Below, in pieces: positions 32,465 to 43,100 of a stretch of DNA of 64,000 nt. Source of the DNA: Nepenthes gracilis (Eukaryota; Streptophyta; Magnoliopsida; Caryophyllales; Nepenthaceae); assembly GCA_033239525.1 (NCBI GenBank), contig BSYO01000030.1:6423119-6487118 (forward strand), written 5' to 3'. A program made the position numbers and the translations under genes. The notes under the pieces are model-generated. The model ran no database searches and was not told where the DNA came from. It saw nothing but the letters and a program-made list of their open reading frames with translations. Within the stretch, counting starts at the first letter, position 1. Each line of letters starts with the position of its first letter.

Positions 32465-32850
32465 CTACCCAGTGACTTGATCACCTAATACTTTGCCCAC
32501 ACCACATGCTGTTGAGAATTTCATCTTGAGATGCAGTATCAAAGTGACGGCTCCGAACACTATTAGGTATGGGTGGCCTAATATAGCGTTGTAGACGGAG
32601 GGTAGGTCAACCACCAAGAAGGTGAGTGTTCGACTCGTCTTTCTTAGGTATGTGCCTAGGGTGACCTTTAATTGGACCATCCCTTGAACGGGCATCGGCT
32701 CGTTGTTAAGGCCGTAAAGCGGGCCTTCGGCAGGTTTTTACGAACTCTTTTTTAAACCAAGTTTAAAGAACGCGTCAAGATAAAACAAATCACGCATGAC
32801 TTTCATTATCAAAAAATATTCATTTCAGTTGATAGTCGATGCTACCGTCC
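32465..32850 (-). pseudogene. Element C protease
   Basis: 32465-32695 encodes MPVQGMVQLKVTLGTYLRKT and [20 protein letters not shown]. The active-site region at about 32805-32850 reads (in another frame) Phe-Asp-Asn-Glu-Ser where other copies expect Asp-Asn-Gly-Ser, so the catalytic-motif glycine is replaced. Probably inactive. Confidence 0.75.
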
Positions 32851-33079
32851 GAAATGAGCGCAATATAACAAGGGGATCTGCATGGGGGGAGATTATATGT
32901 TCCAAGTCATCATCGCTAAAGCTAATGACATTGTCTACAGTGCGCTATTTATTCCTCCCAATTTGTTGTTCCTTGCAGTCCACTGAAGTCTTTTTTGGTC
33001 GAGCCGTGATCATGTTGACTACTCCTACTATAATCCGATCCATGGAGGGGAAGGCTCCGATCCTTCACCGCTTGCAGAG

Positions 33080-34608
33080 CCGGAGTTTTAGCCACGGTTC
33101 TTGATGAACCTAGTGAGGTGACCTCTTCGGATCAGCTCTTCTATCTCCCATTGAAGAATTTTGCAATCCTCTGTGAAATGTCCGGGAGATCGATGGAAAT
33201 CATAATATTTAGTTGGATTTCCTCCCTCCGCTTTCTTAAGTGGTTTTGGCCACTTAAGAAACTTTCTCTACCAGATCTGCATGAGGATGTTCGAACGCAT
33301 GTCAGTCAAGGGCTTCAGGTTGAATGGCCCGTAGTCCTTACGCTATGGTGGTCCGATTCTGTGGTACTTTCTGCGGCAGTGATTGCCGCCATTATACTTT
33401 TCTTTCCCTCAACTAGGAAAGAGCGAGGCTCTTCAATCCACTCGGGATGTTTAGCCTCGTTAGCCTCCTCCGCTGCTACGTAGTCCTTAGTGATAGACTC
33501 TACTTCTCGGAAGGTCTGCAGATTCTTATGTGCCAGGTGCCTAAAGAAATCATCGTATGTTAGTGTAGAGATGAAACTGTCATGTTTCATCTCTTCTGTA
33601 AACGTGCGGATCCGTCTGGCTTCTGCCACGAAGTGATCCATAAATTTTCACGGATTCTCTCCATGCTTCTGCTTGAAGTGAGATAGGTGCCAAGGCTGCT
33701 TTCCTTCTCGTTGGCTGGAGGCGTACTGCACCAAGAATAGATCAGTCAATTCCCTGAAACTCCAGATCGAATCTGTTAGAAGATGATGGAACCAAATGTG
33801 AGCATCCCCTTTCAAGGTAAGCGGGAAGCAACGGCACAATTTTACGTCCTCCAACCCTTGTAGACTCAGATAAGTACGGAAGTGATCAAGATGATCCAAG
33901 GGATTAGCACTCCCATCGTACGATTTAAGGGTTGGCATCTTAAACTTTGTCGGTATAAGACGGTTCAAAATTTCCACCGTGAAAGGAGATTGGTCAAGAT
34001 CTATAGTGTGTTTATCATCCTGAAGACACGGTTTCAGATCTTCTGCAGTCTTGGATCTACTCGAGTGGCATTGTCGGATCTTTTGGAGTTGAGATAAGTT
34101 CTCAACTTCGTTCTTTCTCTAACGTGGCCAATAGCCGGCTGGCTACCGCCATCAATAGATTTAATGATCCGGGAGGCTCCCTCCTGAGTCTGAGGCCTAA
34201 ATTCCACCAGAGAGTTTCAAGGGTTCCTTCATTCTGGACTTTCTTCTAGAGTTATACTGCCTGATTGATTTTCAAGCCTTGGACAGCTTTGAGCGTGTGA
34301 GGACTCCGGCATCTGAATGTTGGTCGGCCTTCTAGATTTCTTGGCCGGTCTCTTCTTCCTCCAGCCTCTTCTCTTGGAGGCCGATGCAGGGATTGCTGTT
34401 GGCGGAGCCCCCAGCTGTGGGTACTTCTGGTGGGAATGGAACATCTGGAGCATCTTGTTTGTATTATGCATGTGCTCCACCCGATTTTAAAAGAAAGGTG
34501 CGGGCACCTATTGACCATCTCGTTGGCCATAGTACCAGCAGCGTGGTCCTGATCGAACGAGGTCACGTTTCTGGCAGGCTCACTAGCTTGTAGTCTCATG
34601 TTTAGCAT
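33080..34608 (-). pseudogene. Element C gag
   Basis: The start at 34608 gives MLNMRLQASEPARNVTSFDQ, a mutated form of the shared MVNTRAQAS start. The capsid domain is well kept at 33648-33977 (KFKMPTLKSYDGSANPLDHL, RCFPLTLKGDAHIWFHHLL, YASSQREGKQPWHLSHFKQK) and 33315-33641 (DHFVAEARRIRTFTEEMKHD, DYVAAEEANEAKHPEW). Frames change at about 34250, 33645 and 33310. Confidence 0.85.
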
Positions 34609-34687
34609 GCTGATTAATGACGTTGGCTTAGAAGGTGAAATTGAGAAACATGTTTGAGAAAAGTGATTGGTTTTTTGTAAATGTTTT

Positions 34688-34704
34688 TCATAGACGGATG
34701 TCAA
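34688..34704 (-). other. Element C primer-binding site (degenerate)
   Basis: The minus strand reads TTGACATCCGTCTATGA right after the 5' LTR, a mutated form of the D site TTGGCACCGTCTGTGGA. Confidence 0.55.
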
Positions 34705-35661
34705 TGATGCGTCCTAGATCCACGTTTCGAACAGGTTCGAGTCAACTTAATCATCTAAATCCAACTCCGTTCATTGAGTTTGGACCTTGCACACCACTAC
34801 AACAAAGAAGAAGTCAAGTGATGGCGGGAGGTTGTCCCATCGAAAATATTCCAACACTCAAATCAGTAAATAGCCTTTGAATTAAGAAGATAAGGGCAAA
34901 ATGAAAGTAACGAAAATGTAAATGGTGTTTGTGATGGGGGTTTCACTCGTTCGTGAGAGACTTTCTATGGCTCGTGAGGAGTGTTGGTTCTCAGCATTGT
35001 GTTTGTAAGGAACGCAGTGTCAGAGAGGGAATGGACGTTTTGTAAACTTGGGAGCTTTAAGAATTATGAGAGCACAGTGTGAGCTTATGAGAGTGTTTGT
35101 TACTAGAAAAGAGAACGTGCCTCAGAGTGAAGTCTCCATGGGCTTTTATAGCTACTGTGTTTGGTTGTCTTCCTTACATAGAAGGGCTTAATTCTCGTAC
35201 TTTGTTGGAATTGATGCCTTTTCTGGCATGAAGCTTTAATGGCGGTAACGGCCGTCTGGGTAGATTTCTTTCCTTCTACGTTTTGTAACCTTTAGGGTTT
35301 ACTATAAACAGGAAGTGAACCTAGTGCTTTTCTCATGGGATGTGCGCTAAATCTGCTGATGACTATTACAATGAAAATTGCCTTATGGGAGAGCGTGAAA
35401 TCAGGGAAGAGGACCATTGGTAGTTGTAGACGGAGGAGTGGGCCAAGCTAGGCTTGGGCCACTTGAAGCTTGCTCTTAGGCCGGTGTACTGGCAATGCTT
35501 CCGATCAAAAATGTTGACTGTCTTTATGAGCCGGTTGTCTGCCCTTGTGTCAAGCTTGGCCAATCTACTTGGCTTATTGACCGTCTAGGTGCATATATGG
35601 GCATTTGTGAATTTGGATCATTCCTTCTTTTTGAACGAGCCCACTATGGATGTACCCATCA
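34705..35661 (-). repeat. Element C 5' LTR
   Basis: On the minus strand it runs from TGATGGGTACATCCATAG to ...CTAGGACGCATCA, 957 bp, and pairs with 24900-25844. TATA box at 35145-35151. Confidence 0.9.
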
Positions 35662-36150
35662 AAACTTAAAATTCAGGAATTAAATATAATTTATGTAATT
35701 TTTTCAAATGTAAAAATATGCATACATAATTTTATGATGATTCAAACTTGTGAAAATATATAATTAAAAATGAAAGACATTCAAGAATAATACTACAAAA
35801 ATTAACACTTAAATATAATGTATATGAATTGAATAGATGTATTTTATAAAAGTTTCATAGTCTAGAAGTAAAATAATGTGCATGTAAAGTATAAACTCTT
35901 TAACTATAAAAACTATTATATATATAAGTATTTAAAATAATAAATATTTATAAAGATAAAAAATAATAGTAACAAAAGAAATAGGGTTTTAATACACTTA
36001 TTTCAACTAATTTTACCTAAATATCTTTTAATTTCTCTTTAATTTATCTTTTTTTTCTTTCTCTCTCTTTTTATCGTTGTTTTTTCTTTTCTATTTGAAA
36101 AATCAATTTAAAATAATCCAAAATTAGTTGAAAAATCCTATTTAGAAAAA
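35662..36150 (+). repeat. Old AT-rich repeat, copy 2, right piece
   Basis: Continuation of the repeat interrupted by element C. AAAATAATAAATATTTATAA near 35935, AACAAAAGAAATAGGGTTTT near 35970 and the polypyrimidine run at 36030-36090 match 9855-10020 in order. Confidence 0.7.
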
Positions 36151-36518
36151 ATTGACGTATATGCACTCATCCTGAACAAATCATGAATTGAGGCAGAATC
36201 CATATTGTATACAAGCACCCTTCAAGCGCACATCAAATAGAAACATTTTATCTCAAAAACGCATATATACTATTTGAGCACATATCAAGTATATATATTC
36301 TGCCTAAATTGCGCTCATACGTAAGTAAAATGCCCATCAAGCATTAAACTTGATTATCTAAAAATTAGTTTTTCTCAATTTTTTTATATAATTATTTTTT
36401 AAATTGATTAAAAATTATTCTAATGACGCCATAATTGATAGATAAAATATGGGTCATCACAAAAGTATATCAAAAGAGTGGTTGTAGATACTATGTTTAA
36501 CTTATTTCTTCGAGCTGG
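36151..36518. other. AT-rich stretch downstream of the LEA gene
   Basis: 3' flank of the LEA gene; no other gene is seen and no canonical AATAAA was noticed close to the stop. Confidence 0.4.
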
Positions 36519-37275
36519 TTATAATTGTCTAAATTCTTCAAGGTTTTTGTTCTTGATGACCATCTCCCGCAGCTCCGCCGCGTCAATCTCGTCAGTCCGA
36601 TTCGCAGGCCGGTAGTATCCGGTCACCGGATCCGGGACCCACGAGTTCTCGGCAGACCGCGCCACCTCGTCCTGTGCTGCTTTCTCCATCCTAGCACTTC
36701 CCTCTCTTGCCAAGTTCGATACGACTCCTCCTTGCGATGCCGCCGCGTAACCCCGCCTGAACGTTAATTAAAACAGAATGTCAACAGTAGTTGAGCAGTC
36801 TATTAACAAATCTAATACTTGTGCTAAAGAATTATAAAAGAATTTCTGCAGATCCGGCTTTCATACGCCCGAGCCAGAGTCTGCCAAATCGAATGGACAC
36901 GACAGAGGTCGCTCAACACGATCGAGAAAACAGCGACATTTCTGTTGTCCGCAGTTTCGGAGGATGCAACTTAATTTTTCAAGGCAGAGCCTCAAGGAGA
37001 TAGCTATAATATAAAGACGCTACATGCGCCAGGGAGTTATCACCGCCCCAACAAGATCAGCAATGATGAACTTGCACAAAGCCATGCACAATGAATCCAA
37101 ACAGGACGGCTGCACGGAAACGGCCATGATACGACACGTTGAAGCAAAATCATTAAGAGAACAAAGAGTGAAAGAGCATATACTTGTTGAAGACTAATTA
37201 CCTGTTGAGAGCAAGAGAGATGCTGTCGACGAGAACAGCAGAGAGAATATTAGCGTTGAAGAAAGAGCGAGCCAT
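36519..37275 (-). CDS. LEA_3 family (Lea5/SAG21-type) late embryogenesis abundant protein, two exons
   Basis: A small stress- and senescence-associated protein; family members of the Lea5/SAG21 group are mitochondrial and induced by drought, oxidative stress and ABA (family knowledge). Exon 1 (37202-37275) begins MARSFFNANILSAVLVDSI, a typical amphipathic targeting N-terminus. A 445-bp intron (36757-37201; donor GTAATT, acceptor TTCAG) follows. Exon 2 (36519-36756) reads GYAAASQGGVVSNL and then the diagnostic block SWVPDPVTGYYRPANRTDEI, AAELREMVIKNKN, stop TAA at 36519-36521. The phases join exactly (the split codon encodes Arg), giving 103 residues, the usual family length, with no internal stop. 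The single-intron structure is also typical. This is the only intact host gene I recognise; a Copia element lies just upstream of its promoter. Confidence 0.93.
36757..37201 (-). other. Intron of the LEA gene
   Basis: GT at 37201-37200 and AG at 36758-36757 on the minus strand, preceded by a T-rich acceptor tract (TTTTAATTAACGTTCAG). Confidence 0.88.
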
Positions 37276-37478
37276 CGCCGCTGATTATGGTGGTAAGATT
37301 GCGAGAACTTTCAACCCAGCTGTGGAAGATCTGCTTGAGAATTTTCCTCTCGAGGGAAGAACCTAACACAGCAGCGAAGGAAAGCTTCCGTCTTTTGTCT
37401 CTCTCTCTCTCTCTCAATCGAAGGTTCTCCCTCTTTCTTCTTGCGAGGCTGGTGACTGAGAAAGGGCTTGAGAGGTAC

Positions 37479-37485
37479 TTATATG
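37479..37485 (-). promoter_or_regulatory. Candidate TATA box of the LEA gene
   Basis: The minus strand reads GCATATAAGTACC about 205 bp upstream of the ATG. No ATG lies between it and the start codon. A (GA)n/(CT)n microsatellite at about 37399-37416 would fall in the 5' leader, as is common in plant leaders. Confidence 0.55.
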
Positions 37486-37599
37486 CGGGGAGTTGGGGAA
37501 GGGAAAGTGGGAAGGAAGATTCACAGCTCTCAGAATTTCTGAATGTGCTTGAAACGATCGCGTCAATTTGGGCCGATGGACGAATCTCCATGCAGGAGA

Positions 37600-37629
37600 T
37601 TCCATAAAGGACGAATCTCCTTTATGGAA
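37600..37629. other. Short inverted repeat upstream of the LEA promoter
   Basis: TTCCATAAAG and CTTTATGGAA form a perfect 10-bp stem around a 10-base loop. The surrounding GACGAATCTCC is also directly repeated (37569 and 37610). Confidence 0.6.
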
Positions 37630-37873
37630 ATTCTATAAATGTGGTCTACGTTCGAGTTCAGGCCGCTATTAAAGGTTATTAACTCCCTCAAATGACACCC
37701 AGAAAACGCACCATAAATCTCCCATGCTCGCAAAAAATCTCTCCCATCCACACCATACTCCTATCATGAGCGATATCCTTGTCGGCCCACTATCAATCCC
37801 TCCCCAGAAATCTCCATCTACTTTACATGGCTGCATGAACAGGCCCCAGAACAACCAAACCGCCTCCTGGCAC
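37630..37873. other. Spacer between LEA promoter and Copia element E
   Basis: No recognised gene. A minus-strand open frame crosses it into the Copia LTR (37669-38013) but resembles nothing I know. Confidence 0.5.
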
Positions 37874-39000
37874 TGTTGGGGATCACTCCCGTGTGGAAAT
37901 CCTTGTGACCAAAATACTTTGACGAAGTATGTATGTGTTAAAAGGATGAAATTTGAAACGACTTGACCGAGAACAAATGTGAAGAAGTCAACATAGTTGG
38001 CCCTTAAATTCAACCTTTCTTAATGAAAATGAACTCTGTTCGCCGATAAAAGAGGTCCGGACCGTTGATAAAAACGAATCTGATTTGTTGAGATGACTAA
38101 CTCTGATTTGAAGAAATAGGAAGAAAATTGGGAAGGGAGCGACCATGAATATAGGTCCAACGTAACTGGAAAATGTAAGATTGATCATAAATGACAATAT
38201 GAAAAAAATAAAAAGTCATAAATGATGGCCACCAAAACCTAGGGCTATAAATAAGGGCCTAATAGCCTCAGGAAAGGGCACCACTAGAATATGGAAGGTT
38301 TGAAAAAGTGAAAAAGAACTCGTCAAATCTCAAAAGGTGTTTATATTGCTATAAAATTATGACTACCTGTTCAGATTGGGTAGTTGGTAGATGTCATTCC
38401 GATTTACTCCAAATTATGAATTTTGCCCAATACATCGGTTTAAGAAATAGGCTATGATGAAATATGCGCCTCCTTGTTCTTTGCGAGGATAAAATATAAA
38501 AGCGTGCGCATGCAAACATCCGGACCTTGAAAGTTAAGCACCAACCACTAGTTGGGTCATAGTGGTGGACGCATGTATATATGTGTGTGTGTATAAGCAC
38601 ACTAGAGACATACAAAGGTGACAGTGAGAAAAACAGAGGAGAGAAAGTGGAAAGAAAGAGAGCGGTGGGTGAAAATAAAGTGTTGAAATTTTTATTTACC
38701 TTTGTTCTATTCTTGTTTTCGCCTCCTATAATTTGTGTAGCAAATTCTCATACCTAGTGATCCTTTGTGGACTTAGTGTCCTATAGTTTTTTTCCTTATT
38801 TCGAAAGGGCTTTCCACGTAAAACATTTGGTGTTCATTTTCTCTTCTCCTACTTCTATGTCTACTTCTACTTTACAAGATGTGTTTTATCTTACCTCGAT
38901 TGGCCGCCCATTCATAAGAACTATGGACAACCTCGAGAAAGATTGTTCTTGTATCCTTATCTGGGGTAGCACACAACCGCCTCAATGTTAGCCGCCAACA
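37874..39000 (+). repeat. Element E 5' LTR
   Basis: It starts TGTTGGGGATCACTCCCGTG and ends GCCGCCAACA just before the primer site. The first ~945 bp correspond, with gaps, to 43101-43813. Confidence 0.85.
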
Positions 39001-39002
39001 AG

Positions 39003-39014
39003 TGGTATTAGAGC
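39003..39014 (+). other. Element E primer-binding site
   Basis: TGGTATTAGAGC differs at one base from the common initiator-tRNA-Met primer site TGGTATCAGAGC. Confidence 0.8.
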
Positions 39015-39059
39015 CAAGTTGACAATGTCGTCTAAATAGAGTGATCGTCTTCAAAGAAC

Positions 39060-39863
39060 TTGCCATTCAGTGTAGAATAGTTCAATGGGAAGGGTAACTT
39101 TATCCTCTTGTAGGAGAGGGTAAAGAACATCTTGACTAGAGAAGGAACAATAAAAGCACTGAAGAAGAAGGAAGATAAACTGAAAAATCTATCAGTGGAG
39201 GACTGGTAAGATAAACGAGATCTTGCCAATTGCACTATCAAATTATGCCTACCCGATTGCAGTTGGTAACACACGCTCCAGAGGTCCTTGGTCCGACGCA
39301 TGCACACATGATTCGCACCAACCACTAGTTGGGTCATGGTGAGTGAGATGTAGGAGAAGTTGAAGAGTCGATAAAGAGAGCGGTGGGTGAAGTCCAAATC
39401 CTTGATAACCAGCTGTCATACCTAGTGATCCTTTGTGGATATAAAGAAATAATTTTATAGTCTGCGGTTGTCAGAAGGTGGCAGCTTTGAAAAGCATTTG
39501 GATGAATTTAATCGGATCGTAACACAGATATCCGCCGTTGATGAGGTAATCAAGGAGGAGGATAAGGCATTGGTGCTGTTAGCCTCTCTGCCAGCTTCTT
39601 ATGACCATGTTGTCACTACGCTACTATTTGGAAAAGATACTCTCAAATTGGACGAGGTCATCGCTTCCTTACTCATGAATGAGTCAAGGCGGTCACAAGG
39701 GGCCTCAACGTCTCCTCATAGTGAAGTACTTGTGATCGAGTTTAGGGGATGGAGTAGAGGACGTAGCCAGAAGCGTGGAGAGAAAGGACACAACAAATCT
39801 CGTTCAAGGTATCAAAACCTTGAGTGCCATCATTGTGGTAAAAAGGGCCACATCAAGAAGTAA
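39060..39863 (+). pseudogene. Element E gag, interrupted
   Basis: The N-terminal part (39085-39240, words like NILTREGTIKALKKKEDKL and CTIKLCLPD) is followed by an LTR-like segment in place of roughly 50 codons. Gag then resumes near 39443 and stays open to 39863: SEGGSFEKHLDEFNRIV, LASLPASYDHVVTTLLF, a basic Arg/Lys/Ser-rich region, and the zinc knuckle CHHCGKKGHIKK. The knuckle's last Cys position is Tyr and a TAA precedes it, so the CCHC motif is lost. Confidence 0.85.
39243..39442 (+). repeat. LTR-derived segment inside element E gag
   Basis: CAACCACTAGTTGGGTCATG, GAGAGCGGTGGGTGAA and CATACCTAGTGATCCTTTGT occur here in the same order as in the 5' LTR (about 38540-38775) and the 3' LTR, but with the AT-rich stretches between them missing. 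Confidence 0.7.
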
Positions 39864-39879
39864 TATTTCAAGTGGAAGT

Positions 39880-40300
39880 ATGAGAACACGAAAAAGGAGA
39901 AAATGGAGGAGGTGAGGACAAGTCCTCCGTCTCAATGGTCACAGGAAGTGACCTCCTGTTGACATGTGAAGAGAATGTGACAAACCTGACGGATGAGAAG
40001 TCCGACTGGGTGATTGATTCTGGTGCCACCTTGCACGCCACGTCAACAAGGGGATTATTCACATCTTATACCCTAGGGAACTTTGGAGTGATAAGGATGT
40101 GTAATAAAGAACATCCCAAATATTAGTAAGGGTGACATTGTACTGATTACCAATAATGAGATGAAGTTGATGTTAAAGGATGTTCGACATATTCCTGACA
40201 TCAGGCTCAATATCATCTCAGCTGGTCGGCTGGATGATGAAGGTTATTGTAACACCTTCTGTGAAGGAGAGTAGAAACTCACCAGAGGATCTCTGGTAGT
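39880..40300 (+). pseudogene. Element E protease
   Basis: DWVIDSGATLHAT at 40003-40040 carries an intact Asp-Ser-Gly-Ala active-site motif. Downstream words (VLMLKDVRHIPDIRLNIISA-like, in broken frames to 40230) match the Copia protease-integrase link. Confidence 0.8.
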
Positions 40301-41180
40301 GGCAAGAGGAAAAAGATACTCCGGCCTGTACATTATGAAGGCATTCAGAATGGCCGGAGATGTAAACATTGCAATCAGCAAGGAAATCAAGAATTTGTGG
40401 TACAGGAAGTTGGGCCACATGAGTGAACGCAGACTGCATCATTTAGCCAGGAAGGGCCTTATTACCGGAGTGAATGAGGACGAACTAAGGACGTGTCCTC
40501 ACTGCTTGACCGAAAAATAAAGAAGAGTCTCATTTCATGGAGACTTGTCCGCTCCAAAAATAAAACTACTTGATCTCATTTATACAGATGTGTGTGGACC
40601 ATTTAAAGAGAAGTCGTTTGGTAGAGTTCAATATTTCATCTCTTTCATTGACGATTGTTCTAGAAAACTGTTGGTCTATCTATTGAAAACCAAGGATCAG
40701 ATCCTCAATGCATTTGAGTAATTTCATGCTCTTGTTGAGCGATAGATAGGGAAGAAAATGAAGGCCGTCCAAGTGATAAACTGCGGTGAATACATAGGGC
40801 CCTTTGATACCTATTGTTGGTCACATGGTATTAGACATCAAAAAACACCTCCAAAGACGCCACAGTTTAAGAGAGTGGCTGAGCAGATGAACCGCACACT
40901 TCTAAAAAGAGTACGGTGTGTGCTTTCCGAAGTTGAGTTTCTCGGATACTTCTAGGCCGAAGCATTGAAGACAGTGGGCTACATCATAAATAGGTCACCC
41001 AGTAAACCCTTGAAGGGTGAAGTGTTGAAGAAGATATGGTCGAACAAAGAGTCATCTTATAATCATCTACAGGTGTTTAGATGTAAAGCTTTTGTCCATG
41101 TCCCGAGAGATGAAAGAACAAATTTTGAGCTAAAGACGATAAGTGTGTCTTTTTGGGCTATGAGGAAGATGAGTTGAGGT
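40300..41180 (+). pseudogene. Element E integrase
   Basis: The GAG-pre-integrase zinc region reads LWYRKLGHMSERRLHHLARK...CPHC. The core has YTDVCGPF (first Asp) near 40585, INCGEYIG at about 40785 where the second Asp has become Cys (canonical D-N-G-G-E), and AEQMNRTLLKRV with the Glu near 40890. Three in-frame stops and a lost catalytic Asp make it inactive. Confidence 0.85.
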
Positions 41181-41449
41181 ACAAATTTTATGATCTAGTT
41201 GGAAAGAAGACTTGTCTGGTCAATGGATGTAACATTTGTTGAAGATGAAACGATCAAGGATATTGGCAGAAAAGCCAAGTGTGATGGCGAGCAAACGGAC
41301 AAAGAAAGTGTCAAATTGTCTGTCAAGTATCTCTGGAAGACGGGGACAATAAACCTGAGGCGGTCGATTATAATAGAGAGAAAATAATGACTTCTAATAA
41401 AGACCAAGATCAAGTCATCCCTTAACCGGCCGAGGATCTGCCCGTCCGA

Positions 41450-42340
41450 CGATCCTCACAAAATAAACAGCCATCCGTCCGTCTATCACCCAGTGAATAT
41501 GTCATGCTCACTGATACTGGAGAGCCTGAAATTTATGAAGAGACTATGGAGGACGAGAGTGAGGAAAAATGGCTGGAAGACATGAAGGATGAAATGTGCT
41601 CTTTCTATGAAAATCACACATTTGACTTACCCAAACTTCCCAAGGGAAGAGAGCCTTAAAGAACAAGTGGGTCTTTCGATTGAAGACGTCTGAAGATACT
41701 ATGCAGCCGAGATATAAAGCACGGCTAGTGGTAAAAGGCTTTAGTCAATGAAAGGGAGTTGATTTTGATAAAAGTTTTGCTCCAGTGGTGAAGATGTCTT
41801 CCATAAGGGTTATATTGGAATTAGCAGCCACCCAAAACTGGAAGTGGAGCAGATGGACGTTCGAACTGCCTTTCTTCATGGTGAATTGGAAGAAGAAATC
41901 TATATGGAATAGTCAGAAGGGTTCAAGGCTAAAGAAAATGAGCAACTAGTCTATCGTCTAAGGAAAAGCCTATATGGGTTGAAAAGGCAGACTTTGAGAC
42001 AGTGGTACAAGAAGTTCGAATCAGTCATGACTAATTAAGGATACCGGTGAACTATTTGTGATCACTGTGTTTTTACATAGAGGTTTTCATAAGACAATTT
42101 TGTTATCCTTCTCATTTATGTGGACGACATGTTGATTGTTGGACAAAACAGTGTGCTCGGATAAAAAAGTTGAAGGAACAACTTGGGCAATCATTTGCCA
42201 TGAAAGACCTTGGACAAGAAAAACCAGATTCTTGGTATTAGAATCATTCACGATTGGGAGATAAGGAGACTATGGTTGTCTCAAGAAAACTACTTTGAGA
42301 AGATACTCTAACGATTCAACATGAATAAGTTTAAGCCTAT
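41450..42340 (+). pseudogene. Element E reverse transcriptase
   Basis: RYKARLVVKGFSQ near 41712, GVDFDKSFAPVVKMSSIRVI, KSLYGLKRQTLRQWYKKFES and NFVILLIYVDDMLIVG (YVDD at 42117-42128) are the Copia RT blocks. Stops (for example after KGFSQ) and frameshifts separate them. Confidence 0.88.
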
Positions 42341-42382
42341 CAGCACTCCGCTTGCAAATCATCACAAGTTGAGTAGTCGCCA

Positions 42383-43075
42383 GTGTCCATCTTCGGGCGA
42401 CGAGAAAGCATATATGAGAGGCGTACCTTACTCCTCAACCATAGGAAGCTCATGTATGCCTTAGTATACACCAGGCCGGACATAGCAGATGTTGTTGGCA
42501 CAGTCAGCCAGTTTTTGTCCAATCCAGGGAATGAGTATTGGTCCGCGGTAAAGTGGATTATAAGATATATCGAGGAACATTCAAGAGGTGCTTGTAACTT
42601 AGAAGTGACAAGCCTCAATTGGTGGGCTACTCGAATGCTGGCCGGAGACATTGGCAGTCATAAGTCCACTTCAGGATACTTAGTGAAATTTACAGGAGAA
42701 GTAGTTTCCTGACAGTCCAAGTTACAAAAATATTTTACTGTTTCCACTACTGAAGCTGAGTACATTGTCGTGACAGAAGCTTGCAAGGAGATGTTATAGA
42801 TAAAGAAATTCATTCAGGAACTGAGCCTTAAATAGGAAAAGTATGTGGTACTCTGTGATAGCCAGAGTGCCATTCATCTCTACAAGAATTCCTCACTCCA
42901 TTCCAGATCAAAGTATATTGATGTGCGATATCATTTGATAAGAGATATATTAGAAGTCGGTCTACTGTCATGAAAAAGATTGACACTAAAGAGAACGGGG
43001 CAGATATGATAACCAAGATTCTACCAATGGGAAGAATGAAGCATGCTATAGGCTAGTCGGGATGATGGATTTAAC
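42383..43075 (+). pseudogene. Element E RNase H
   Basis: LMYALVYTRPDIADVVGTVS, NEYWSAVKWIIRYIEEHSRG, AGDIGSHKSTSGYLVKFTGE, STTEAEYIVVTEACKEML and VVLCDSQSAIHLYKNSS are the consecutive Copia RNase H blocks; the acidic residues D, E, D are visible. Stops at 42711 and later. Confidence 0.87.
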
Positions 43076-43089
43076 TTTCTCACAATCGT

Positions 43090-43100
43090 GAGAGGAAGTT
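43090..43100 (+). other. Element E polypurine-tract region
   Basis: GAGAGGAAGTT directly precedes the 3' LTR. Confidence 0.55.

Larger units (their letters stand above)
24900..35661 (-). mobile_element. Element C: old Ty3/Gypsy (Tat-type) retrotransposon
   Basis: The minus-strand element has 5' LTR 34705-35661 and 3' LTR 24900-25844, with flanks TAACT and AAACT that agree at four of five bases with a target duplication. Internal order on the minus strand is primer site, gag, protease, RT, RNase H, integrase, 40-bp tandem array, then an antisense gene on the plus strand and a purine-rich tract. It splits an older AT-rich repeat. Coding regions are better kept than in B but carry many stops. 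Confidence 0.93.

Noticed and set aside
37525..37550. Heat-shock element upstream of the LEA gene (GAA/TTC alternation)
   Set aside because: Spacing between the GAA and TTC units is one base instead of two, so it does not fit a standard element.
37250..37591. 113-residue minus-strand frame overlapping LEA exon 1
   Set aside because: It starts upstream of the TATA-like box and runs out of frame through the leader and the LEA start; exon 1 is clearly coding in the LEA frame.
37669..38013. 114-residue minus-strand frame between LEA and Copia
   Set aside because: It crosses the Copia LTR boundary, so it cannot be an ancestral gene; no known motif.
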